A DNA stretch of 64,000 nt from Watersipora subatra. Lineage: Eukaryota; Bryozoa; Gymnolaemata; Cheilostomatida; Watersiporidae. The stretch is from assembly GCF_963576615.1 (NCBI RefSeq), contig NC_088714.1, positions 34,132,643 through 34,196,642 of the forward strand, read 5' to 3'. Each line of letters begins with the position of its first letter. Position 1 is the first letter of the stretch. The notes under the pieces were generated by a model, which was not told the origin of the DNA, did not search any database, and saw only the letters and a program-made list of their open reading frames with translations. Shown here in pieces: positions 23,634 through 34,005 of this stretch. Both the position numbers and the translations under genes were made by a program.

Positions 23634-24551
23634 TCACTCATCGTCATCGGAAATATCTATGATAGCAGGATCCTTTTTGCATTGTGCCGAACTCTCGGAA
23701 AATCTGCTTGCTTCTTCATGTCCCATGACTACTACATCGTAGTATTCGCGAGTATTGTGAGATGTTACTAGTCCCTTGTATATAATGATACGCGGATAAT
23801 TTTCTTTCAACGAAAGGGCATATCTCGAAGGCATCGTTAAAGTTCCTTGAACTTCCTCTCCATCAACTTTGGTTGAAAATGCTACAGTTGGTACCACATT
23901 CACCTTGCCTTCAGCATCTTTGTATTCACTTGTTCCAACATTGTGATAGTAGAAAATAGATGGTGCTTTGAACTCCTTGAGATGACGAGTCTCAAAAAGT
24001 TGTATAAGTTTTTCAATTCTCTTCGTTCTCAGAATGGCTAGAGTGCGTTTCATGTCCAAGGGAGTTGAGGTTCCTTCTGTTACTCGTCTTAAGTCATGGT
24101 AACTTCCCTGTCCATTACTCTTAGGTTTTAATCCAAGATATACCATAATACTTGGATAAGACAGCGATGCATCTAGAAATCGTTTTGGAGCAAATACAGC
24201 AGTAGATTTACTAATCCCATTTTCCACATAGTTGAAGTGAATGATACAGCACGCTCCATGGATCGAATGAGCTTCTTCCGTTTTTGTCACCTCCATAATC
24301 AATCCTACTGAAAGGTCTGTCATTTTCTGCAGTGATTTTGCTTCCATTAAAGTATCCTTACTTAATGTTCTTAACTTGTCTGCCACATCTTTTGCCCTTT
24401 GCTCCAAATTCGTTTCGATTTGGTTGGATTTCTTCTTCTTCGTTGGAGGAGTCGTGTTAGAAAGAGTTACAGGTGAAATTTTCTTTTTCGACATCTTCAC
24501 TGAACTATTCGATCCAGGTTTTATCACTCCAGATTGAGTATTATCCTCCAT
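23634..24551 (-). CDS. uncharacterised 305-residue protein with duplicated domain
   Basis: An intact single-exon frame, the only long one in the element. Residues 1-50 are basic, with a likely nuclear localisation signal (PPTKKKK, 35-41). A domain appears twice: residues about 95-156 and about 197-274. Each copy has a P-x-R-F/Y step, then YPxIxxYxGL, then (S/E)Y(H/Y)D(L/V): APKRF...YPSIMVYLGL...SYHDL versus MPSRY...YPRIIIYKGL...EYYDV. The C-terminus, PAIIDISDDDE, is an acidic tail with the form of a SUMO-interacting motif. I do not recognise the family; it is not a known Polinton core protein. A nuclear DNA-binding or replication-accessory role is a guess from the basic start, acidic tail and adjacent palindrome array. 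The frame is undamaged, so it is probably still functional or recently so. Confidence 0.8.
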   Translation of the reverse strand: MEDNTQSGVIKPGSNSSVKMSKKKISPVTLSNTTPPTKKKKSNQIETNLEQRAKDVADKLRTLSKDTLMEAKSLQKMTDLSVGLIMEVTKTEEAHSIHGACCIIHFNYVENGISKSTAVFAPKRFLDASLSYPSIMVYLGLKPKSNGQGSYHDLRRVTEGTSTPLDMKRTLAILRTKRIEKLIQLFETRHLKEFKAPSIFYYHNVGTSEYKDAEGKVNVVPTVAFSTKVDGEEVQGTLTMPSRYALSLKENYPRIIIYKGLVTSHNTREYYDVVVMGHEEASRFSESSAQCKKDPAIIDISDDDE

Positions 24552-24620
24552 AGTTGTGTAGTGTGTTAATTCTCTGAGTTTGAATGAAGAATTGATATCG
24601 TTTTAGTAAAATTCTGCTGG

Positions 24621-24627
24621 TTATATA
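24621..24627 (-). promoter_or_regulatory. TATA box candidate for the 305-residue protein gene
   Basis: TATATAA on the minus strand, about 70 bp upstream of the ATG at 24551, between the gene and the palindrome array. Spacing would give a 40-50-base leader. Confidence 0.4.
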
Positions 24628-24693
24628 CAATTCTCCTCATCAAATGATTAATGAGTTTTGATAAATTTAGCTGCATCATCCATAATATCAGAA

Positions 24694-25456
24694 GACTTTT
24701 CGCGAAATTGAAAAACGCGAAATTCAATTTCGCGAAAGTTGACTTTATAATATATAATGTGTAATTTCGCGAAATTCACTTTCGCGAAATTCACTTTCGC
24801 GAAAGTTGACTATATAATATATATAATGTGTAATTTCGCGAAATCCAATTTCGCGAAATTCACTTTCGCGAAACTCAATTTCGCGAAAGTTGACTATATA
24901 ATATATATAATGTATAATTTCGCGAAATCCAATTTCGCGAAATTCACTTTCACGAAATTCAATTTCGCGAAAGTTGACTATATAATATATAATGTGTAAT
25001 TTCGTGAAATCCAATTTCGTGAAATTCAATTTCGCGAAAGTTGACTATATAATATATATAATGTGTAATTTCGCGAAATCCAATTTCGCGAAATTCACTT
25101 TCGCGAAACTCAATTTCGCGAAAGTTGACTATATAATATATAATTTCGTGAAATCCAATTTCGCGAAATTCACTTTTCGCGAAATTCAATTTCGCAAAAG
25201 TTGACTATATAATATATATATAATGTGTAATTTCGCGAAATCCAATTTCGCGAAATTCACTTTCGCGAAACTCAATTTCGCGAAAGTTGACTATATAATA
25301 TATAATTTTGTGAAATCCAATTTCGCGAAATTCACTTTTCGCGAAATTCAATTTCGCGAAAGTTGACTATATAATATATATATAATGTGTAATTTCGCGA
25401 AATCCAATTTCGCAAAATTCACTTTCGCGAAATTCAATTTTCGCGAAAGTTGAGTG
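24694..25456. repeat. phased TTTCGCGAAA palindrome array
   Basis: Close to 30 exact copies of the 10-bp palindrome TTTCGCGAAA plus about eight one- or two-base variants. They are grouped in sets of up to four with 5-bp spacers (TCCAA, TTCAC, CTCAA/TTCAA), so centres are 15 bp apart. Sets are separated by GTTGAC plus an AT-only stretch (TATATAATATATATAATGTG), giving a 68-87-bp larger period, about nine sets. It lies between two divergent genes. It resembles replication-origin iterons, viral homologous-region enhancers or clustered E2F-like sites; which one cannot be told from sequence. Confidence 0.93.
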
Positions 25457-25623
25457 AGACAAGATGGATTAGAAGTGATTTATAGCTTTTGTCCGGGTTC
25501 CACCTCCTTGAACTTGACTAGTATAAATACAGCCAAGTTTGATGGGCTCACCATTATCGAGACTTTTTTTTTTCCTGGAGTTATTATACATGAAATTCTC
25601 AGAACTTCGAACTATTTCTATAC

Positions 25624-25808
25624 CTAACTGGATTATATATCTCACAAAAGTTTGGATTAATTCTACAATTTGGATATCTACGTATAATCTTCTCTCAGAA
25701 CTTTGGATTATATTTCTCCGAACTAACTGGATTATATATCTCACAAAAGTTTGGATTAATTCTACAATTTGGATATCTATGTATAATCTTCTCTCAGAAC
25801 TTTAGATT
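25624..25808. repeat. 99-bp tandem duplication
   Basis: About 1.9 copies of a block with AACTGGATTATATATCTCAC and TTGGATATCTA; lies upstream of the zinc-finger gene. Confidence 0.85.
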
Positions 25809-25823
25809 ATCTCTGTTTCACCG

Positions 25824-25833
25824 TATTATATAT
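25824..25833 (+). promoter_or_regulatory. TATA-like sequence before the zinc-finger gene
   Basis: TATTATATAT about 30 bp before the proposed ATG at 25860, which would leave almost no leader; weak. Confidence 0.25.
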
Positions 25834-25859
25834 CTCCGAAATTTGAATACAACAAGGAA

Positions 25860-26270
25860 ATGTATCCGGCATCTTCCCATTCAGAAGGAGACTGGAGCAA
25901 ATCTGATGCGGTAAGTTGATTTACAATAATTGGTGGAAAAAATTTTTAATGAATGAATAAATGTAGAGAGAATAGTAAAATGAGATTTTTAATTCTTGGC
26001 AGCTGGAAATCTTCCTCAAAGATGTTCAAGCTTTCACGAGAGCATAATTTAATTTCATCGGAAAATTCTACTCCTTCCACTTCAATTGATAATAGAGAAA
26101 GAAGCAGAAGTAGGGAAAGAAGTGCATCATCCGTTTCAGCTAATAAATATATCTGCTTAGAATGTTCGACTTCATTTAACAAAAAATCAATCCTCAAAAG
26201 ACATGTTAAACACATTCATCTCCAATCGAATGAAAGTTCAGACCTTCATTTTATGAATGGTGAATCATAA
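25860..26270 (+). CDS. small C2H2 zinc-finger protein, probably two exons
   Basis: A single classical finger, YICLECSTSFNKKSILKRH plus VKHIH (C-x2-C-x12-H-x4-H), preceded by an Arg/Ser-rich stretch (RERSRSRERSASS). The open frame itself starts at 25953. I prefer a spliced form: ATG at 25860, exon 25860-25910 (MYPASSHSEGDWSKSDA), donor gtaagt, and acceptor at ...ctcaaag (exon from 26022) or ...ttcaag (from 26031). Both acceptors keep the finger in frame, and the protein would be about 97-100 residues. Transcribed divergently from the 305-residue gene across the palindrome array, so it may bind or regulate that array; that is inference. Single-finger C2H2 proteins have many roles. Confidence 0.55.
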
Positions 26271-26409
26271 TCTGTAACTTCGACTTATAACCGAATAGAG
26301 CATTTGCAAAATCTCGAACACCACTTCAAGATATACTTATTTCAGAATTTTATCAATTGGATTTGTTATCAGCTCTGACTCATTTAGTCTCCCAAGTAGT
26401 TCAGTGTCA

Positions 26410-29400
26410 GTGCATGGAACTAGCAAGTCTACTAGTTTAATCTAATTAATAGATCTATGGGTGCTTTACTACTTCATGGAATAATTCTCAATGTACTGAT
26501 TACTCATGATGATCTCTCACAGTGCATGGAACTAGCAAGTCTACTAGTTTAATCTAATTAAAGGATCCATGGGTGCTTTACCACTTCATGGAATAATTCT
26601 CAATATACTGATTACTCATGGTGATCCCTCACAGTGCATGGAACTAGCAAGTCTACTAGTTTAATCTAATTAAAGGATCCATGGGTGCTGTACCACTTCA
26701 TGGAATATTTCTCAATATACTGATTACTCATGATGATCTTTCGCAGTGCATGGAACTAGCAAGTCTACTAGTTTAATCTAATAAAAGGATCTATGGGTGC
26801 TTTACTACTTCATGGAATAATTCTCAATATACTGATTACTCATGATGATCTTTCGCAGTGCATGGAACTAGCAAGTCTACTAGTTTAATCTAATTAAAGG
26901 ATCTATTGGTGCTTTACCACTTCATGGAATAATTCTCAATATACTGATTACTCATGATGATCCCTCACAGTGCATGGAGCTAGCAAGTCTACTAGTTTAA
27001 TCTATTTAAAGGATCCATGGGTGCTTTACCACTTCATGGAATAATTCTCAATATACTGATTACTCATGATGATCCCTCACAGTGCATGGAACTAGCAAGT
27101 CTACTAGTTTAATCTATTTAAAGGATCCATGGGTGCTTTACCACTTCATGGAATAATTCTCAATATACTGATTACTCATGATGATCTCTCACAGTGCATG
27201 GAACTAGCAAGTCTACTAGTTTAATCTAATTAAAGGATCTATGGGTGCTTTACCACTTCATGGAATAATTCTCAATATACTGATTACTCATGATGATCTT
27301 TCGCAGTGCATGGAACTAGCAAGTCTACTAGTTTAATCTAATAAAAGGATCTATGGGTGCTTTACTACTTCATGGAATAATTCTCAATATACTGATTACT
27401 CATGATGATCTTTCGCAGTGCATGGAACTAGCAAGTCTACTAGTTTAATCTAATTAAAAGATCTATGGGTGCTTTACCACTTCATGGAATAATTCTCAAT
27501 ATACTGATTACTCATGATGATCTCTCACAGTGCATGGAACTAGCAAGTCTACTAGTTTAATCTAATAAAAGGATCTATGGGTGCTTTACCACTTCATGGA
27601 ATAATTCTCAATATACTGATTACTCATGATGATCTTTCGCAGTGCATGGAACTAGCAAGTCTACTAGTTTAATCTAATAAAAGGATCTATGGGTGCTTTA
27701 CTACTTCATGGAATAATTCTCAATATACTGATTACTCATGATGATCTTTCGCAGTGCATGGAACTAGCAAGTCTACTAGTTTAATCTAATTAAAGGATCT
27801 ATTGGTGCTTTACCACTTCATGGAATAATTCTCAATATACTGATTACTCATGATGATCCCTCACAGTGCATGGAGCTAGCAAGTCTACTAGTTTAATCTA
27901 TTTAAAGGATACATGGGTGCTTTACCACTTCATGGAATAATTCTCAATATACTGATTACTCATGATGATCCCTCACAGTGCATGGAACTAGCAAGTCTAC
28001 TAGTTTAATCTATTTAAAGGATCCATGGGTGCTTTACCACTTCATGGAATAATTCTCAATATACTGATTACTCATGATGATCTCTCACAGTGCATGGAAC
28101 TAGCAAGTCTACTAGTTTAATCCAATTAAAGGATCTATGGGTGCTTTACTACTTCATGGAATAATTCTCAATATACTGATTACTCATGATGATCTCTCAC
28201 AGTGCATGGAACTAGCAAGTCTACTAGTTTAATCCAATTAAAGGATCTATGGGTGCTTTACTACTTCATGGAATAATTCTCAATATACTGATTACTCATG
28301 ATGATCTTTCGCAGTGCATGGAACTAGCGAGTCTACTAGTTTAATCTAATTAAAGGATCCATGGGTGCTTTACCACTTCATGGAATAATTCTCAATATAC
28401 TGATTACTCTTGATGATCTCTCACAGTGCATGGAACTAGCAAGTCTACTAGTTTAATCTAATTAAAGGATCTATGGGTGCTTTACCACTTCATGGAATAA
28501 TTCTCAATATACTGATTACTCATGATGATCTCTCACAGTGCATGGAACTAGCAAGTCTACTAGTTTAATCTAATTAAAGGATCTATGGGTGCTTTACCAC
28601 TTCATGGAATAATTCTCAATATACTGATTACTCATGATGATCTCTCACGGTGCATGGAACTAGCAAGTCTACTAGTTTAATCTAATTAAAGGATCTATGG
28701 TGTTTTACCACTTCATGGAATAATTCTCAATATACTGATCACTCACGATGATCTCTCACAGTGCATGGAACTAGCAAGTCTACTAGTTTAATCTAATTAA
28801 AGGATCTATGGGTGCTTTACCACTTCATGGAATAGTTCTCAATATACTGATTACTCATGATGATCTTTCACAGTGCTTGAAACTAGCAAGTCTACTAGTT
28901 TAATCTAATTAAAGGATCTATGGGTGCTTTACCGCTTCATGGAATAATTCTCAATATACTGATTACTCATGATGATCTTTCACAGTGCATGGAACTAGCA
29001 AGTCTACTAGTTTAATTCAATTAAAGGATCCATGGGTGCTGTACCACTTCATGGAATAGTTCTCAATATACTGATTACTCATGATGATCTCTCACGGTGC
29101 ATGGAACTAGCAAGTCTACTAGTTTAATCTAATTAATGAATCCATGGGTTCTTTACCATTTCATGGAATAGTTCTCAATATACTGATTACTCATGATGAT
29201 CTCTCACAGTGCATGGAACTAGCAAGTCTACTAGTTTAATCCAATTAAAGGATCTATGGGTGCTTTACCACTTCATGGAATAATTCTCAATATACTGATT
29301 ACTCATGATGATCTCTCACAGTGCATGGAACTAGCAAGTCTACTAGTTTAATCTAATTAAAGGATCCATGGGTGCTTTACTACTTCATGGAATAATTCTC

Positions 29401-30185
29401 AATATACTGATTACTCATGATGATCTCTCACAGTGCATGGAACTAGTAAGTCTACTAGTTTAATCTAATAAAAGGATCTATGGGTGCTGTACCACTTCAT
29501 GGAATAATTCTCAATATACTGATTACTCTTGATGATCTCTCACAGTGCATGGAACTAGCAAGTCTATTAGTTTAATCTATTTAAAGGATCTATGGTGTTT
29601 TACCACTTCATGGAATAATTCTCAATATACTGATTACTCATGATGATCTCTCACAGTGCATGGAACTAGCAAGTCTACTAGTTTAATCTAATTAAAGGAT
29701 CTATGGGTGCTTTACCACTTCATGGAATAGTTCTCAATATACTGATTACTCATGATGATCTCTCACGGTGCATGGAACTAGCAAGTCTACTAGTTTAATC
29801 TAATTAAAGGATCTATGGGTGCTTTACCACTTCATGGAATAATTCTCAATATACTGATTACTCATGATGATCTCTCACAGTGCATGGAACTAGTAAGTCT
29901 ACTAGTTTAATCTAATTAAAGGATCTATGGGTGCTTTACCGCTTCATGGAATAGTTCTCAATATACTGATTACTCATGATGATCTCTCACGGTGCATGGA
30001 ACTAGCAAGTCTACTAGTTTAATCTAATTAAAGGATCTATGGGTGCTTTACCACTTCATGGAATAATTCTCAATAAACTGATTACTCATGATGATCTCTC
30101 ACAGTGCATGGAACTAGCAAGTCTACTAGTTTAATCTAATTAAAGGATCTATGGGTGCTTTACTACTTCATGGAATAATTCTCAA
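26410..30185. repeat. 112-bp satellite array, about 34 copies
   Basis: Head-to-tail units, each with GTGCATGGAACTAGCAAGTC, TACTAGTTTAATC and GGTGCTTTACCACTTCATGG. Diagnostic variants (for example GCATGGAGCTAGC at 26970 and 27866, and ATAAAAGG at 26781 and 27677) recur exactly 896 bp apart, so an 8-unit block was duplicated. No open frame spans it. It fills almost half of the element and stops abruptly at the right TIR. Confidence 0.96.
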
Positions 30186-30883
30186 TTTTAAAGTGAATAA
30201 TTTTGTAATAAAACTGATCTTTCATTCAACATATTAATTTCTCCAACAAATTTCAATCTTACATATATACAAAAAAAAACCGAAAATAAAATCCTTAAAA
30301 TTCTTAACCATTCAAGAGCTTCAACATTACAAAAACATCAAATCTTCAAAAAAATAACTTTGTACATAAACACTTTCTCATATATATTCAATGTTTCAAA
30401 TATATAACAATCTCCAGAAAATCAACCCCTCGGTGTCCCAGATATTAACCCCCTCACTCATCCGGTAATCTCTCGCTCTCCTCGATAATCCGCGAGATCC
30501 ACTCCGGAAAACCAACCAGCCCTCGATGTCCCAGATATTCACCCCCCCACTAATCCACCGATAATCCGCGACGATTCGGCCGACTAATCCGCAACGATTC
30601 CCCCGACTAATCCCGCGATAATCCACGTTTAATCGGATGACTCATCCCCCACTAATCGGATGACTCATCCACAGATAATCCGCCGATTACGCCAGGAGCG
30701 GATCCATACCCCCTCGAATTCAACCCCCTACTCTACACCACAATTTCCCCCTAAACCCCAACATCTCATTCAACTCCACGCAATTCAATCTACACCCTAG
30801 CCAATTTAATTCGCAACCCCCTTTTTCTATCCCCCCGCTGGATCCGTCACTTTTTTGTGTAGATCTGCTCTCTACATACTACT
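30186..30883 (-). repeat. right terminal inverted repeat of the Polinton-like element
   Basis: Reverse complement of the left TIR with about three substitutions and one extra base. It starts right where the last satellite unit is cut off (after TTCTCAA). Confidence 0.92.
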
Positions 30884-30889
30884 CTCGTA
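30884..30889. repeat. target-site duplication, right copy
   Basis: CTCGTA directly abutting the right TIR; identical to 22721-22726. Confidence 0.8.
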
Positions 30890-30927
30890 CATAACAACCT
30901 AACGTACATTACAACCATATTGTAATA

Positions 30928-32177
30928 CAGTAATACTTCAACTTACGAGTGCTCCAACGTACGAGAAACTTGAGATACGAGCCAGCTTTTATGCAAGTTT
31001 TAGCACTAACATACGAGCCATATTTGAGATACGAGCACGTGAGTCAGTTGCCAAGTATGCTGGAGGCGTTTTATGACAACAGCATCAATCCGTATTTTTC
31101 AACTGCACAGGTTATGCTTCTGTACCGTGTTTTGTGCACGCTTTTCAGTGCAGAATTATGTGAATTAAAAGTACTGTGGGTAGACCGAAAGTTTGCCAGT
31201 AAAATGAAAAATAATGCAAAGAAAAAACAAATGATAACAATTCATATTAAACGGAAAATTATTGAAAAATATGCAAAATGTGTATGCATGATTGAGCTAG
31301 CTCAGCAATATGACAGAAATACATCCACAATTATCAAACAGAAGAATTATATTCAGGGCATTTAGCTCGCAAAAGTACTAACCGTAGTTTCTAAACGGCG
31401 CGGCGATCTTCACCACCGCTGATGGAGAGACCACTCAGGCATTGGATATAAGATAAACAATTGGCCGGTGACAGCGTAACTGAAACTACGCTACTTGAAA
31501 AGGCCGGTGCTATCTATCAAAACTATAAAAACAGACATTCGGACAAGTTGGCTAGTGGTCGTGCATTAAACCTTTGTGACGACACCTGTGTTCGTCCTAA
31601 TCGCGACATGTTGAAAGGGCGACAAAGGCAAACGTCCTTAGATAGGTTCATCTTAAAACGGCCGGCTAGTCATGAAAGCGAAACAAAGGAAAAATTAGCT
31701 AACTAGCGAGAAACTTCAGACTATGAACGCCGAAGAAATTTTAATTACGTTAAGTTAAAAATGAAAGTTTGCTTTTAGATTTGCTTCTAAGTTTGTTTTT
31801 TAACACTTTGATAAAATCCAAATTTATCAAAGTCAACTGTTGTAATGAAGGATAACTTATATATCTCTCTCTGGCAAATGCTAGCGTTAGCTGCTATTGT
31901 ATGTATTTAATTTTACATTTTAATTTGACACATTTCCTTGCATTATTTTTTAGTTGTTGTTTTTTGAAAGCATGTGGTAAGTTAGGACAATAACCAACAT
32001 GTTCTTTCTGTTACAATATCTTGTTTTGAGTGTTTTATTTGCATTTTACAGAGTATGGAAACCAATAAATATATATTTAATTGTTCTATATATAAATAAA
32101 TTGCACCAACATGCGAGTAAATTGACATACGAGCTCAGTCTCGGAACGCATTAAGCTCGTAAGTTCAAGTATGACTG
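30928..32177 (+). mobile_element. internally deleted Tigger/pogo-type DNA transposon
   Basis: Ends CAGTAATACTTCAACTTACG and, inverted, CAGTCATACTTGAACTTACG, with flanking TA (30926-30927 and 32178-32179) as the duplicated target. Inside each end are further ACGAG words typical of Tigger termini. Length is 1,250 bp against about 2.4 kb for autonomous Tiggers. It sits 38 bp from the Polinton-like element. Confidence 0.82.
31204..31706 (+). pseudogene. Tigger transposase remnant
   Basis: First part (31204-31365) reads ITIHIKRKIIEKYAKC...IELAQQYDRNTSTI, the CENP-B/psq-type helix-turn-helix that starts Tigger transposases. A later part in another frame reads QLAGDSVTETTLLEKAGAIY, the second DNA-binding domain, and ends RQRQTSLDRFILKRPA, the usual C-terminal tail. 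The DDE catalytic core between them is missing and stops or frame changes intervene, so it is inactive. Confidence 0.8.
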
Positions 32178-32179
32178 TA

Positions 32180-32969
32180 CTAGAGAAAGGATGAAGGAGA
32201 TGATAACTTGTAAAGTTTAAATCTTTCGCAACGGAAAGCCTTTATAACGGTTCGTTTTGGTACCTATCGCGGATCACCGAGTTAACAGATCTACTCAAAA
32301 TTTTGCTAAAATACATTTAGGAAATGGGGCTATCATTTTGCACAAAAAATAAAACAGTTACTTTTTTATTCAAAATTCACAGCATAATATCGAGGTCTCC
32401 AATTTTTTTTGTTTACGATAGATGAACAAAAACTGTAAACAGTGACTTAAATGTAATTCTGCTGGTCAAATTTTTCAACATTGGGCCTCAAATATTTCTG
32501 ATAGCAGTAATTTTATATTACAGAATACGGTTCTGTGTTTTGGTCAAATTGCGAAAGTGATAGCGTTTTGCTTTCGCAACCAGTTTCACTAAACTAAAAA
32601 GAATTAAGTATGGTTTTTGTTTGTCAAATGTACTGATTATCATGCAGAATTTTCTGCTCATTTCAAAAAAACTTTAGATTAAAGCTCTATGACAGAAACT
32701 CTAGCTTTTACAGCAAACATACCGAGTGGAAAAGGATTGATTCCATCTCAATGGGCAAAATATTCTGTAGTGAGAGCTAAATACATGACTAGAAATGGAC
32801 AGCTATTTGAGAATTGATCACCCTGTATCTCGGGGTAAAATATTTTCCATTTTATAAAAATCTTTGTCAAGCTGTTTTTAGCCTTGACATAACGCGATTT
32901 CCTGAAGAATAATACACTGGTCATCAATTACAGGTGAAATACTAAGAATATGCAAAGACATCATCTTAC
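32180..32969. other. intron w23/w24, exon-proximal part, nothing recognised
   Basis: AT-rich sequence without arrays or open frames. Confidence 0.5.
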
Positions 32970-33281
32970 TTGCAAATGTTCGACAATGCTCTGCTTCCCG
33001 GCAGCATCATCTGGGAGAACTACTGAGGCAACTTCATGTTCGATGGCCAGCGCAGCATCCATCATTTCAGCCGATTTCTCATCAAAATGGTTCCACTTAT
33101 TGATATCTGACTCCAGTGCTGCCATCTTAGACTGAATATCTGTCAGCATGGTTGAATGCTGTTCTTGAAGATCCGTATGGTGTAAACATGACTTGTCAAG
33201 TGTGTGAGAGTCAACCTTGCGCTCAAGTTGCTTGAGAGTGTCTAGACCCTGGCCCACAGTGGACAGTTCTGTCCTGCACAC
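32970..33281 (-). CDS. spectrin-repeat gene exon w23
   Basis: 104 codons, one repeat in one exon: VCRTELSTVGQGLDTLK to KQSIVEHLQ, with DINKWNHFDEKSAEM. Acceptor tctgcgtag, donor gtaaga; phase 0 at both ends. The next intron carries the Polinton-like element. Confidence 0.89.
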
Positions 33282-33860
33282 CTACGCAGAAGACACACAG
33301 AAAGTGTTCACTTGTAAATTTTAACAATGAGATCCACTGCTAAATCAATATTGTAACAATATAAAAACAAGTGAATTGTGAAAATTAATGTTTTATTCAA
33401 AAGAACCGTTTGCCACCGTAGCCTCTGTTCCCAATTATTCTCACAATGTAGGTAAACCATTTTGCTAGCCGACCATTTTTATAGTGCTAACAGGCAGCAT
33501 TAAGTTAGCAAACATGACTGTAATGTAAAAGCATCAAATAAAAGTGTACGATCTTTTCATATCACTTTGTATTCCTGCGAATTACCAAATGGCAGCACGT
33601 ACTTCATTCTGAACAACATACATAGTCACCTTCAGACTTCTTGATACTTGCAAAATGCTATAGGCCTACTACTATAACAATTTCACAGATAGCTTTTTGA
33701 CCAACATTCGAAAAGAATTATTGGCAACCGGTTACTGATATACATGTACCTTAATTTAAAAGCTGGCAGCTGGCTATGTGAAACCTCATGTGGCTAATTA
33801 TATCGCAGCCCTCAGCAGCATACACAGAGTTTAGCTAATAAGACTTTAAGGTATTTTTAC
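33282..33860. other. intron w22/w23, nothing recognised
   Basis: No feature seen. Confidence 0.5.
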
Positions 33861-34005
33861 CTGCGCCTTCGTCAGGGCTCTCTGTAGCGCATGCTTGCTG
33901 ACAACATTATCTGCAACTGAAGTTATCTTCTCGCTGACTCCTTCAAGCGATGTCCTGATGTCATCACTGCATCTGTCGTACTTCTCATGCTCTCTAACAA
34001 AGTCA
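33861..34005 (-). CDS. spectrin-repeat gene exon w22
   Basis: DFVREHEKYDRCSDDIRTS to RALTKAQ. Acceptor ccttattttag, donor gtaaaa; phase 2 in, phase 0 out. Confidence 0.86.

Larger units (their letters stand above)
22727..30883. mobile_element. compact Polinton/Maverick-like element, non-autonomous
   Basis: An 8,157-bp insertion in the w23/w24 intron. Ends: terminal inverted repeats of 697 and 698 bp beginning 5'-AGTAGTATGTAGAG; target-site duplication CTCGTA (22721-22726 and 30884-30889). Removing the element and one CTCGTA restores a continuous GTACATTAC-type local repeat. A 6-bp duplication, 5'-AG ends and long TIRs are the classic Polinton signature. I see no protein-primed polymerase B, integrase, ATPase, protease or capsid genes. 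The cargo is a 305-residue protein gene, a small zinc-finger gene, a palindrome array between them and a 112-bp satellite. The two TIRs differ by about three substitutions and one base of indel, so insertion is recent. Alternative: an unrelated TIR transposon with 6-bp duplications (for example IS3EU), less likely given the TIR length. Confidence 0.75.

Noticed and set aside
24745..25204. Open frames of NFAKSNFAKF/FREIEFRES type
   Set aside because: They read through the TTTCGCGAAA palindrome array, appear on both strands because the motif is self-complementary, and shift frame with the spacer changes.
25469..25805. 88- and 91-codon overlapping frames upstream of the zinc-finger gene
   Set aside because: They lie on opposite strands across a 99-bp tandem duplication, with no recognisable motif.
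30949..31203. N-terminal extension of the Tigger open frame
   Set aside because: The frame upstream of the Met at 31204 runs through the element's terminal repeat; transposase similarity starts only after it.
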